64,000 nucleotides of DNA from Phenylobacterium deserti (GTDB taxonomy: Bacteria; Pseudomonadota; Alphaproteobacteria; Caulobacterales; Caulobacteraceae), in the NCBI GenBank assembly GCA_943332615.1, contig CALQQB010000016.1:1-64000 (forward strand). The letters are read 5' to 3'. Position 1 is the stretch's first letter. Each line of letters begins with the position of its first letter. This document shows, piece by piece, positions 28,513 to 39,228 of this stretch. A program made the position numbers and the translations under genes. The notes under the pieces were generated by a model. It was not told the DNA's origin, made no database searches, and saw only the letters and a program-made list of their open reading frames with translations.

Positions 28513-30576
28513 CTACCTCCCGTGGGTCATCTGCGGGGCGCCGGTCGGCGGGGCCTTCGCGGCCTCGGCCAGCAGATAGGCCCGCAGGTCCTCGGCGCTC
28601 GCCTCGTCGAAGAAGCGGCGGAAGGGGGCCATGCCGTGGGGCTTCTTGGCGCCCTTGAGCACGATCGCGTCGAAGCCAACCGGGTCCAGGATCACCGGCG
28701 ACTTCGCCAAGATCGGCAGGTAGCCGCCGGCGTTGTGGCAGGTCACGCAGAACTGGGCGCTGAGCGCCTCGCCCTTGGCCGGATCGCCCTTGGACGGTAT
28801 GGCCGATTTAAGGTCCAGCGGCGGCTGCGGGACAACCTCAGGGAACGGCGTCGGGACGGTCTTGCCGTCCAGCTTGAACACCAGCAGGCGACCCTTGCGG
28901 CGCGGCTCCAGCCCGCCCATGCCGCCGGCCCCGCCGAAGCCCACCATCAGGGCCACGTACTGGTCGCCGTCGATGGCATAGGTGGAGGCGGCCGCGATGG
29001 CGGCTGCGCCGGTGTCATAGGTCCAGAGCGGCTTGCCGGTGACCGCGTCGAACGCCACGAACTTGTGGCCGGCGGCGTGGAAAACCAGTCCGCCGGCGGT
29101 GGCCAGCACGCCTGAGCGCCACGGCTCAGCGAAGTCGGCCTTCCAGCGGGCCTTCTTGGTCACCGGATCCCAGGCGATCAGTTGGCCGAACGGGGTGGGC
29201 TGCACCCGGGTCGGCGACAGTGTGGAGGGGCCCAGGCCCAGGTTCCAGGCGCCTGGGATGAACTTGAATTCCTGCTTGTCGGCGTAGTCCATGTAGAGGG
29301 TCTGGGCAGGGATATAGACCAGCCCTTCCTTCGGGTTGAAGGCCATCGGCTGCCAGTTGTGGCCGCCCAAGGCGCCGGGGGTCTGCTCCTGCTCCTTGCC
29401 GTTCTCATAGCGGGCGCCGGCTGCTTCCACGGGACGGCCGGTGACCAGATCGACCTTGTCCGCCCAGGTGGTCTTCACGAACGCGTCCGCGGACAGCAGC
29501 TTTCCGGTCGCGGCCTGCAGCACATAGAAGAAGCCGTTCTTATTGGCCTGCATGACCACATGTTCGGTCTTGCCGCCGATCGGCAGGTCGGCGACCATCA
29601 GGTGCTGCGTAGCGTCGAAGTCCCAGTCGTCGCGCGGCGTGGTCTGGTAGTGCCAGACATATTCGCCGGTGTCGGGCCGCAGCGCCACGATCGAGGCGGC
29701 GAACAGGTTGTCGCCCTTGCCGCCGGTGCGGATCTTGCTGTTCCAGGGTCCGGCGTTGCCGGTGCCGACAAAGATCAGGTCGGACTTCACGTCATACGTG
29801 ATGGGATCCCAGGGTGTCGCGCCACCGCCGCCCTGCTTCCATGCGCCGTCTGACCAGGTGGCGTTGGCCTTTTCCTTCATGACCTTGTCGGAGGCGGCGT
29901 TGTCCGCCTCACCCTTGGGGTTCGGGGTCATGTGGAAGCGCCAGGCCAGCTTGCCCGTGTCGGCATCATAGGCCGAGACATAGCCGCGGACGGGATACTC
30001 GGCACCGCCGTTGCCGATGATGATCTTGCCCTTCACCGCCCGCGGGGCACCGGTGATCGTGTAGGGCTGGTTCGCGTCCGTCGTCTGCACTGACCAGGCC
30101 ACTTTGCCGGTCTTGGCGTCCAGCGCGATCAGGCGCCCATCGAGGGCTCCCACATAGACGTGGCCCTTCCAGAGGGCGACGCCGCGGTTGACCACGTCGC
30201 AACAGGCGTTGAAGCCCTTCTCGCCTGGGACTTGCGGGTCGTAGCTCCACAGCGCCTTGCCGGTCTTGGCGTCGAACGCGAAGACCTTGGACCAGGTAGT
30301 GGTGGTGTAGAGGATGCCGTCGCTGACCAGCGGCGTGGCCTCCTGCCCCCGGTCGGTGTCGAAGCTGGCCCACCAGGCGACGCCCAGGCGCGCCACAGTG
30401 TCCTTGTTGACCTGATCGAGCGGGCTGAACCGCTGCTCGTCGTAGGTCCGACCGTAGGTCAGCCAGTCGCCGGCGGCCGCCGCCTCGATCCGCTTGGCAT
30501 CGACCCCGGCCTTTCCGCAGGCCGTAACCGCCATCGCGATGCAGAGCACCGCCGCCCACCGCAGCATCCGAACCAT
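28513..30576 (-). CDS. PQQ-dependent quinohemoprotein alcohol dehydrogenase
   Basis: This 687-residue periplasmic enzyme oxidises alcohols with pyrroloquinoline quinone and passes electrons through its own heme c. A lipoprotein-type signal ends at VTAC (Cys20). The eight-bladed propeller contains W-docking repeats such as AFDAKTGKALWSYD, the adjacent-cysteine disulfide Cys125-Cys126, metal ligands Glu193 and Asn274, and catalytic Asp319 in DDWDFD. The C-terminal cytochrome domain has CVTCH (610-614) with likely axial Met in KPHGM (about 650). Asp321, two residues after the catalytic Asp, is the position associated with lanthanide use in XoxF and PedH. The pqq synthesis genes are not in the window. 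Confidence 0.94.
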   Translation of the reverse strand: MVRMLRWAAVLCIAMAVTACGKAGVDAKRIEAAAAGDWLTYGRTYDEQRFSPLDQVNKDTVARLGVAWWASFDTDRGQEATPLVSDGILYTTTTWSKVFAFDAKTGKALWSYDPQVPGEKGFNACCDVVNRGVALWKGHVYVGALDGRLIALDAKTGKVAWSVQTTDANQPYTITGAPRAVKGKIIIGNGGAEYPVRGYVSAYDADTGKLAWRFHMTPNPKGEADNAASDKVMKEKANATWSDGAWKQGGGGATPWDPITYDVKSDLIFVGTGNAGPWNSKIRTGGKGDNLFAASIVALRPDTGEYVWHYQTTPRDDWDFDATQHLMVADLPIGGKTEHVVMQANKNGFFYVLQAATGKLLSADAFVKTTWADKVDLVTGRPVEAAGARYENGKEQEQTPGALGGHNWQPMAFNPKEGLVYIPAQTLYMDYADKQEFKFIPGAWNLGLGPSTLSPTRVQPTPFGQLIAWDPVTKKARWKADFAEPWRSGVLATAGGLVFHAAGHKFVAFDAVTGKPLWTYDTGAAAIAAASTYAIDGDQYVALMVGFGGAGGMGGLEPRRKGRLLVFKLDGKTVPTPFPEVVPQPPLDLKSAIPSKGDPAKGEALSAQFCVTCHNAGGYLPILAKSPVILDPVGFDAIVLKGAKKPHGMAPFRRFFDEASAEDLRAYLLAEAAKAPPTGAPQMTHGR

Positions 30577-30760
30577 CTGGTGTTTCCCCGAAACGCTTTT
30601 CAGCAGTGTCGCAGAGGTTCGGGGCCCGCGCGAGCCTACGATTTCCGATAGGGTGAAAGTCTTGCGCGCCGATCATCGATTATCGAAGCGCGCGGGAGAG
30701 GCTAGCGTGGTTCCGCGCTGTGGCTCGCGGCGCCTTGCCCCGCCATTCGAAAGTCCCTCC

Positions 30761-31369
30761 GTGCGCCAGACTCTCAAGCTCGCCGCCCTCGCCGCGGCCC
30801 TCCTGATCCCACCGACCGCCCAGGCCCAGGTTTCAAAAGCCCCGGCCGACGTCCGCGGCGGGACCTATGTGGCCGACCCCAACCATTCGAAGATCACCTG
30901 GTCGATCACCCACTTTGGCTTTTCGACCTATGTGGGCCAGTTCCCGAGCGTGATGGCCAACCTGAAGCTGGACCCCAAGGCGCTGGCCGCCACGACGCTT
31001 GACGCCACCATCGACACGGCCAAGCTCGGCACCCTGAACACCGCGCTGGACACCCATCTGAAGTCCGCCGACTTCCTGGATGTGGCGAAGTTCCCCCAGG
31101 CGACGTTCAAGGCCACCTCGGTGAAATCGACCGGCGAGCGGACCGCCGAGATCACAGGCGACCTCACCCTGCACGGGGTCACCAAGCCGGTGACCCTGCA
31201 GGCCACCTTCAACCAAGGCGGGATCAACCCGATCGACAAGAAGTACTCCCTGGGCTTCCAGGCCAAGGGCGTGATCAAGCGTTCGGAATTCGGCGTGAAA
31301 TCCTACGTGCCCAACATCAGCGACGAGGTGACGCTGGAGATTGACGCCGAATTCAAGGCCGCGTCGTAG
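30761..31369 (+). CDS. YceI family periplasmic protein
   Basis: The 202-residue protein has a signal peptide (MRQTLKLAALAAALLIPPTAQA) followed by the lipocalin-like YceI domain, with signature regions YVADPNHSKITWSITHFGFS and ITGDLTLHGVTKPVTLQATF. YceI proteins bind isoprenoid-like or amphiphilic molecules in a beta barrel in the periplasm. I chose GTG 30761, which gives a proper signal peptide; upstream codons look unlike any leader. It is divergent from the quinohemoprotein dehydrogenase, sharing a 184-base control region, and could serve as a lipid or quinone carrier, but this is inference. Confidence 0.9.
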   Translation: MRQTLKLAALAAALLIPPTAQAQVSKAPADVRGGTYVADPNHSKITWSITHFGFSTYVGQFPSVMANLKLDPKALAATTLDATIDTAKLGTLNTALDTHLKSADFLDVAKFPQATFKATSVKSTGERTAEITGDLTLHGVTKPVTLQATFNQGGINPIDKKYSLGFQAKGVIKRSEFGVKSYVPNISDEVTLEIDAEFKAAS

Positions 31370-31380
31370 AAGATTGATCG

Positions 31381-31417
31381 CATCCTCCCTTCCTCCTCGA
31401 TGGAGGAAGGGAGGATG
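31381..31417. terminator. Strong 16-bp hairpin between convergent genes
   Basis: A perfect 16-bp stem (CATCCTCCCTTCCTCC with its complement) closes a 5-base TCGAT loop just 12 bases after the YceI stop. It has no T-tract, but its position between convergent genes suggests it ends transcription in both directions. Its CCTCC/GGAGG core belongs to a dispersed repeat seen again at 31506 and 53766. Confidence 0.55.
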
Positions 31418-31505
31418 GTGGTGCGCGCACGGTGATGAACGAACATCAGAGGACGGCCCCTACCCCTGGTTCTGCGCCGCCGCCATGGCCACACCACCAC
31501 CCAAC

Positions 31506-31523
31506 CCTCCTCCATCGAGGAGG
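31506..31523. repeat. CCTCCTC-N4-GAGGAGG hairpin repeat
   Basis: A 7-bp stem with loop CATC, preceded by CACCCAACC. The same arrangement, inverted, recurs at about 53766-53793. It lies just past the stop of the FadJ-like gene. It is probably a copy of a dispersed REP-like element of the genome. Confidence 0.6.
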
Positions 31524-31537
31524 AGAACTTTCGGAGC

Positions 31538-33622
<2,085 letters not shown>

Positions 33623-33783
33623 GGGATCTTCCTCGAAATGGGCCGAACCGCTCGTTGAAATATCTGGCGGCCGTGGAATTCAAACGCGTGTTATAGGCCT
33701 CGCGGGGTCGGGCCAAGTCAATTGCGCCGTAAGGGAAGTGAGCCCTTGGCCTGCCGCAACGACAGGGGAAGGAAACCCACCAA

Positions 33784-34563
33784 ATGGCATCCAATCTGTT
33801 CTCGCTCGACGGCCGCGTGGCCCTCGTTACGGGCGGTTCGCGGGGCATCGGCAAGATGATCGCCAAGGGCTTCCTCGAGGCCGGCGCAGCCAAGGTCTAC
33901 ATCTCTTCGCGCAAGGCCCCGGCCTGTATCGAGACCGCCGAGGAACTCGGACCGCAGTGCATCCCGCTGCCGATGGATGTCTCGACGGTGGAAGGCTGCA
34001 AGGCGCTGACCGCCGCCTACCTAGGTAAGGAGAGCAAGCTCGACATTCTGCTCAACAACGCCGGCGCGGCCTGGGGCGCGCCGTTTGACGAATTTCCCGA
34101 GAGCGGCTGGGACAAGGTGATGAACCTGAACCTGAAGTCGCCCTTTTTCCTGACCCAGGCGCTGCACAAGACGCTGGCGGCCACCGGAACCCATGAGAAG
34201 CCGGCCAAGGTGATTAACATCGCCTCGATCGACGGCATCCGCCTTAACCCGCAGGAGACCTATTCCTACCATGCGTCCAAGGCCGGACTGATTTACCTGA
34301 CCCGCCGGATGGCGGCCCGGCTGATCGAGGACAACATCGTGATGACGGCCATCGCGCCGGGCGCCTTCGCCTCGGAGATGAACCGCGTCGCCCGCGACCA
34401 GAGCGAACAGGTCGCCAAACGTATCCCGTCGCGCCGCATCGGGAGCGACGAGGATATGCAGGGCGTCGCCATCTACCTAGCCAGCCGGGCCGGCGACTAT
34501 GTGGTCGGCGAGACCATCGCGGTCGACGGCGGCGTGGCGCTGGCGAGCATGGGCGGGCTCTGA
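33784..34563 (+). CDS. Short-chain dehydrogenase/reductase
   Basis: The 259-residue classical SDR has the cofactor motif TGGSRGIG (residues 16-23), NNAG at 91-94, the catalytic Ser148, and YHASK with Tyr162 and Lys166. It resembles RhlG-like and 3-oxoacyl-ACP-reductase-like members with the ending GETIAVDGGVALASMGG. The Arg after TGGS suggests NADPH preference. The ATG is preceded by GGGGAAGGAAA. It is divergent from the FadJ-like gene, so a role in fatty-acyl or polyketide-type metabolism is possible, but the substrate is unknown. Confidence 0.92.
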   Translation: MASNLFSLDGRVALVTGGSRGIGKMIAKGFLEAGAAKVYISSRKAPACIETAEELGPQCIPLPMDVSTVEGCKALTAAYLGKESKLDILLNNAGAAWGAPFDEFPESGWDKVMNLNLKSPFFLTQALHKTLAATGTHEKPAKVINIASIDGIRLNPQETYSYHASKAGLIYLTRRMAARLIEDNIVMTAIAPGAFASEMNRVARDQSEQVAKRIPSRRIGSDEDMQGVAIYLASRAGDYVVGETIAVDGGVALASMGGL

Positions 34564-34755
34564 ACGCATCCCTGATCACGGCCGGATCGTAAGTAGAGCC
34601 AGGAGGGGGACTTCCCGCCGCGAGGTGGGAGTGGAGCGGATGAGCCGTCCGCCCGAGCCTGATCTCACCCCCTCCACCAGGCTTCCCATCCAAGAACGCA
34701 TCGTTCCGCCGGCTTCTGCGCTATCTAGGGCGCAGCTGTCGCCGAGCCCTAATCC

Positions 34756-37746
34756 TTGACCGATCCCGAGCCTGCCAAGCCCCGTCGCCTGCGCCTCGTC
34801 CTGACCCTCGTTGGCGTGGCCCTTGTGCTGCTCGCCGGCACGCTGTGGCTGAACCGAAAGGGTCTGGCGCGCGAGGCGCTCACCGGCTGGCTGAAGTCCA
34901 AGGGCGTGGCGGCGCAGGCGGATATCGAGGCCTTCGGGCCGACCACCTTCACGGCGCGCCTGCGGGTCGGCGACCCGCGCAATCCGGACTTCTCCGCCGA
35001 GCAGGCGGTGGTGCGATATCGCCTGGGTCTGAGCGGCCTGCAGGTGCAGTCGGTGACACTGCGCCGGCCGGTGCTGCGCGCCAGCCTGCACCAGGGGCGC
35101 TTCAGCTTGGGCGCGTTGGATCCACTGGTGCAGGAATTCCTGCGGCTGCCACCGCCGACCGGCCGCCAGCCGAGTATCACGGTGGAGAACGGCGTGCTGC
35201 TGCTCGCCACCGACTACGGCCCCATCCGCCTGACCGCCACCGCCACGGTGGATGACAGCAAGCTCGTCAGCCTCGCCGGAACCGCGGCGCCGACGCACCT
35301 GAAGGGACCGGGTCTGGACGCCGAGCTCGGCGCGGCCAGCGTCACGGAGACGACGCGTGGCGGACGGATCATCGCCAGCCTGGATGCGCCCCTGGCCCGT
35401 ATCGAGGCCGCCGGCGCCTCGGCCAACGACGCCCGCCTCCAGCTCAAGCTGGAAGCCCCTTACCCCGACCTGATCAAGCGACGCGGCGATGGGCCTCTGG
35501 TGGTGAGCGCGAGCGTGGCCGGGCGCGCCCTGGCCTTCGGCGGACGCAGCCTGGCCCGCGCTCAGTTCACGGGCGGCTTCGTCGGCCAGTCCACCGGCTG
35601 GGTCGGCGACCTGGCGGTCAGCGGGCGGGCGACTGGCGACCTGCGGGGCGAGGGCGCGGCGGTGGGCGCGAGCCAGGTGGGCAAGCTGAGCGCCGCCGTC
35701 GTGGCCAGCGACATCCGATGGACCCGCAAGGGCGGCGACCGGATCGCGGCGAACCTCCAGCTGACCGCCGCCGCAGCCGACATCGCCGGGGCGGGCCTGA
35801 AGGTCTCGACCCTGACCGCAGCGGCCACGGGCCCGATGTCGGCGAGCGCGCGGACGCTGGACCTGAACCTGACAGTTTCGGCCGTGGGTAGGGGCGGTTG
35901 GAACGGCCTCGGGGCGCCTGCGGCTGTGGACGACCCGACGCTGGCGACGCTGAAGCGGGCGGCCCGCGCCTTCAGCGTCGCCGCGCCGGCGGTCACGCTG
36001 GCAACGAAAGGCGGGACCTTCACCCTAGGCCTGCCCAAGCCCCTCCGGCTCGTCCCCGACAGTGGCGGCGCCGTCGAAATAGCCGCACGCGCCGGTGCGC
36101 CCTTGCTGGATCCGGACGGCGGGGCCTTCACCCTCACCTTGGCGGGCGGCGGGTTGCCGACGCTGAACGCCGATATCGCGCGGCTGAACCTCATCCCCGA
36201 TGGCGTCAGGGCGTCTGGCCATTTGCGCGCTCGCGGTGCGCTGGGGATCATCCATGGCGGCGAGTTGGATGTGGCCGGGCGGCTCCAGACCTCGGCCGGC
36301 GGGATCACCGTCAACGTCGATCGCTGCTCCGTGTTCAAGGCCGAGCGGCTGGAATTGGGGGCCAATGACGTGGAGCGGCTGGCCGGCCAGCTCTGCCCGG
36401 CCGGCGGGCCGCTGTTCGCCGCCGCGGGCGGGGACTGGAAGGTCGCCGGCCGGATCCTGGGGCTGACGGCGGCCGCGCCCTTCGCCCAGGCGCGCGTCTC
36501 CGCCGGCGGCCTGAAGTTCACCGCCGCCAGCCGTCGTGGTGCGCTCAGCGCCCAGGCCGACGTCCTGACCGGCCAGGTCGAGGACACCGCGCCGGCTACC
36601 CGCTTCAACCCCTTCGCGCTCACCGGCCATGCCAGTCTGGGGACCTATGTCTGGACCGCCGACCTTGCCGCCCGGCAGCCCGGCAGGGTGACCCTCGGCC
36701 AGGTTCACGTCATTCACGACGGAGGCCTGGGGGTAGGCTTCGCGACGCTGGAGACCGACCTCCTGACGTTCGTGGACGGCGGGCTGCAGCCGACGCAACT
36801 GTCGCCCCTGGCCAGCACGGTGGGCTCGCCGGTCACCGGCCAGGCGCAGTTCAAGGGTCGTTTCGACTGGGCGCGGATGGGGGCCGGCAGCTCGGGAGCC
36901 ATCTCGCTTCGGAGCCTCAACTTCCAGAGCCCGGTGGGCCGGGTCGAAGGCCTGGACGGCGAGCTGATCTTCTCCAGCCTCTCGCCGCTCGTGGCCGCGC
37001 CGGGCCAGACCCTGGACATCGGCTCCATCCAAGCCATCGTGCCGCTGACCCACCTGCACGCGCGCTTCTCGCTGCGCGACGATCTGCTGAAGATCGAGGG
37101 GGGCGAGGCGCTGGTCGGCGGCGGGCGCATCCGGATCGAGAGCCTAGAGGCCCCGCTCACGCCCGGGACGCCGTCACGCGGGGTGCTGATCTTCGAGGCG
37201 GTGCAACTGCACGACCTGGTCGAAGCCTCCCCGTTCGGCGACAACGTCGACCTGGACGCGCGGGTCAGCGGCCGCATCGCCTTCGAGGCCAACGCTAACC
37301 GCGTGCGGATTTCCGAGGGGGAACTGAAGGCCATCCAGCCCGGCCGCCTGTCGATCAATCGCGCCGCGCTAACCGGCGTGCAGGCCGATGGGGCCATCGC
37401 CGCGCCCGCGCCGGTGGCCAACCCCAATGAGACCTTCACCGACTTCGCCTACCAGGCGATGGAGAACCTGGCGTTCGACAAGCTGGAAGCCACGATAGCC
37501 AGCCGACCGGACGGCCGCCTGGGCGTGCTGTTCCACATCGTCGGCCGCCACGACCCTCCCACGAAGCAGAGGATCAGGATCAGCGTGATGGATTTGATCC
37601 AGAAGCGGTTCATGGGCAAGAAGCTGCCCCTGCCGTCCGGCACCCAGGTGAACCTGACACTCGACACGACCCTGAACCTGGATGATCTGCTGGCGGACTA
37701 CGCCGACTTCCGTCGGCTGCACGGTTCAGGTCCGGTTCAGCCGTGA
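34756..37746 (+). CDS. YdbH-family intermembrane lipid transport protein
   Basis: The 996-residue protein has one N-terminal membrane helix (LVLTLVGVALVLLAGTLWL) and a very long beta-rich periplasmic body with AsmA-like repeats, ending in the YdbH-type C-terminus. In E. coli, YdbH belongs with TamB and YhdP to the proteins that bridge the envelope and carry phospholipids to the outer membrane. The identity is strongly supported by context: YnbE-like and YdbL-like genes follow in the same order as in E. coli. The start is TTG 34756, as no ATG gives the full leader. Confidence 0.88.
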   Translation: MTDPEPAKPRRLRLVLTLVGVALVLLAGTLWLNRKGLAREALTGWLKSKGVAAQADIEAFGPTTFTARLRVGDPRNPDFSAEQAVVRYRLGLSGLQVQSVTLRRPVLRASLHQGRFSLGALDPLVQEFLRLPPPTGRQPSITVENGVLLLATDYGPIRLTATATVDDSKLVSLAGTAAPTHLKGPGLDAELGAASVTETTRGGRIIASLDAPLARIEAAGASANDARLQLKLEAPYPDLIKRRGDGPLVVSASVAGRALAFGGRSLARAQFTGGFVGQSTGWVGDLAVSGRATGDLRGEGAAVGASQVGKLSAAVVASDIRWTRKGGDRIAANLQLTAAAADIAGAGLKVSTLTAAATGPMSASARTLDLNLTVSAVGRGGWNGLGAPAAVDDPTLATLKRAARAFSVAAPAVTLATKGGTFTLGLPKPLRLVPDSGGAVEIAARAGAPLLDPDGGAFTLTLAGGGLPTLNADIARLNLIPDGVRASGHLRARGALGIIHGGELDVAGRLQTSAGGITVNVDRCSVFKAERLELGANDVERLAGQLCPAGGPLFAAAGGDWKVAGRILGLTAAAPFAQARVSAGGLKFTAASRRGALSAQADVLTGQVEDTAPATRFNPFALTGHASLGTYVWTADLAARQPGRVTLGQVHVIHDGGLGVGFATLETDLLTFVDGGLQPTQLSPLASTVGSPVTGQAQFKGRFDWARMGAGSSGAISLRSLNFQSPVGRVEGLDGELIFSSLSPLVAAPGQTLDIGSIQAIVPLTHLHARFSLRDDLLKIEGGEALVGGGRIRIESLEAPLTPGTPSRGVLIFEAVQLHDLVEASPFGDNVDLDARVSGRIAFEANANRVRISEGELKAIQPGRLSINRAALTGVQADGAIAAPAPVANPNETFTDFAYQAMENLAFDKLEATIASRPDGRLGVLFHIVGRHDPPTKQRIRISVMDLIQKRFMGKKLPLPSGTQVNLTLDTTLNLDDLLADYADFRRLHGSGPVQP

Positions 37747-37784
37747 CCTCGCACAATCGGAGACATGATGATGGACGCCACACC

Positions 37785-37970
37785 ATGAGCGCCTTGCGGA
37801 CGAAGGCCATGCTGGCGGGGCTCGCCTTGCTGAGCCTCGGCGCCTGCACCCCGACCATCAGGGTCGAGGTCGCACCGATCACCATCTATGCCAAGCTGGA
37901 CGCCAATGTGCGTCTGCAGCTGGACGAGGACGTCAAAGCCCTCATCCAGAAGAACCCCAACCTCTTCTAA
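37785..37970 (+). CDS. ynbE: YnbE-family lipoprotein
   Basis: This 61-residue outer-membrane lipoprotein has a signal peptide ending in the lipobox LGAC and a conserved mature part (TPTIRVEVAPITIYAKLDAN, then NVRLQLDEDVKALI). In E. coli YnbE adds a strand to the end of the YdbH beta structure at the outer membrane. ATG 37785 is chosen as the codon directly before the signal peptide. It lies 38 bases after ydbH and 19 bases before ydbL, consistent with co-expression. Confidence 0.9.
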   Translation: MSALRTKAMLAGLALLSLGACTPTIRVEVAPITIYAKLDANVRLQLDEDVKALIQKNPNLF

Positions 37971-37989
37971 AACGAGGAGGAGAGAGATC

Positions 37990-38343
37990 ATGAACAGACA
38001 TCTGACCCTTACCGCCGCTGTACTCGCTGCGCTCGCATTTGCGCCAGCCGCAGCGATCGCCATGGACGCCAAATCCGCCATCGACGCCGCCAAGACCGCC
38101 GGCGTGGTGGGCGAGCAGGCTGATGGGTTCCTGGGCTTCGTGAAACCCTCCGCCGACACGGCCCTGAAGGCCGCCGTCGAGGAGATCAACGAGGGTCGCG
38201 GCGCGCTCTACCGCCAGGCCGCCGCCAAGAACGGCGTCACCGTCGAGGCGGCCGGCGCCTCGGCCTACTCCACCGTGGTCCAGCTGCGCCTGAAGATCGG
38301 CGAGTTCTACAAGCCGGCCAACGGCGCGTGGGTTCGTAAGTAG
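37990..38343 (+). CDS. ydbL: YdbL family protein (DUF1318)
   Basis: The 117-residue periplasmic protein has a signal peptide (MNRHLTLTAAVLAALAFAPAAAIA) and the DUF1318 body containing GVVGEQADGFLGFV and YRQAAAKNGV, then a C-terminal GEFYKPANGAW. In E. coli YdbL acts as a chaperone-like partner for YnbE-YdbH assembly. A strong GAGGAGAGAG precedes the ATG. It completes the conserved ydbH-ynbE-ydbL trio. Confidence 0.92.
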   Translation: MNRHLTLTAAVLAALAFAPAAAIAMDAKSAIDAAKTAGVVGEQADGFLGFVKPSADTALKAAVEEINEGRGALYRQAAAKNGVTVEAAGASAYSTVVQLRLKIGEFYKPANGAWVRK

Positions 38344-38460
38344 GCCTCGGCGCCTGACACCACCGCCGCGTTCCATTTGATCCATCGCAATGCGGCGGTC
38401 GGAACCCGACCGTCAGGCTGACCCTCCGCCCTGCAACGACAGGACGGCGGGAGGATCGGG

Positions 38461-39228
38461 ATGTCTGGCGTCTACAGATTGCCGGCGACACGCGCCGTCG
38501 GATTCAGCGCGCCCTTCAGATGGCTGCGCCTGGGCTGGGGCGACCTCTGGGCTTCGTGGCCGGCATCGCTCGCCTACGGACTCGTGATGGCAGTGGTATG
38601 CGCCGGCCTGGGCGCCGCCCTGATCGCGTCCAACATGGCCTACTGGGCCTTCGCGTTAACCTGCGGCTTCGTGTTTGTCGCGCCGGTCCTGGCGATGGGG
38701 AACTATGAGACGGGCCGCCGATTGGAGAAGGGCCAGAAACCCACCCTGGTCTCAGCCTTCATCGTGCCCCAGGCCTTCCGCCAGGATGTCGCCTACCTGG
38801 GCCTGACCCTGCTGGTGATGTTCTTCATGTGGGGCCAGATCGCGCAAGTGGTCTACGGGCTCTCCACATCCCAGATTCATCGCACCATCGCCGCCCTCAT
38901 CCACTTCGCGACGGGCGTCCCTGAGGGGCGGCGGATGCTGGTCGTCGGATCGCTGATCGGCGGCGTAATCGCCTTCCTGACCTACTGCCTCGTCGTGGTT
39001 TCGGCGCCGATGCTGCTGGACCGGCGCAACAGCATCTTCGAAGCGACGGTCACCAGTGTTCGCGCGGTCAACGGAGCCTTCGCGCCGATGCTGCTGTGGG
39101 CGTTCATCATCGCGACCCTGACGCTGGGCAGCGCGGCGACCGGCTTCGCCGCCTTCGTGATCGTATTCCCCTGGCTGGGTCTCGCCAGCTGGCGCGCCTA
39201 TCGGGATCTGGTCGCGGAGCCCAACTAG
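38461..39228 (+). CDS. DUF2189 domain-containing membrane protein
   Basis: The 255-residue protein has six hydrophobic helices and the DUF2189 signature region ([22 protein letters not shown] at the start, [20 protein letters not shown] in the middle). The function of the family is unknown; members are inner-membrane proteins often near cytochrome oxidase genes. An AGGACGGCGGGAGGA region precedes the ATG. Its stop overlaps the convergent glcB stop by four bases. Confidence 0.88.
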   Translation: MSGVYRLPATRAVGFSAPFRWLRLGWGDLWASWPASLAYGLVMAVVCAGLGAALIASNMAYWAFALTCGFVFVAPVLAMGNYETGRRLEKGQKPTLVSAFIVPQAFRQDVAYLGLTLLVMFFMWGQIAQVVYGLSTSQIHRTIAALIHFATGVPEGRRMLVVGSLIGGVIAFLTYCLVVVSAPMLLDRRNSIFEATVTSVRAVNGAFAPMLLWAFIIATLTLGSAATGFAAFVIVFPWLGLASWRAYRDLVAEPN

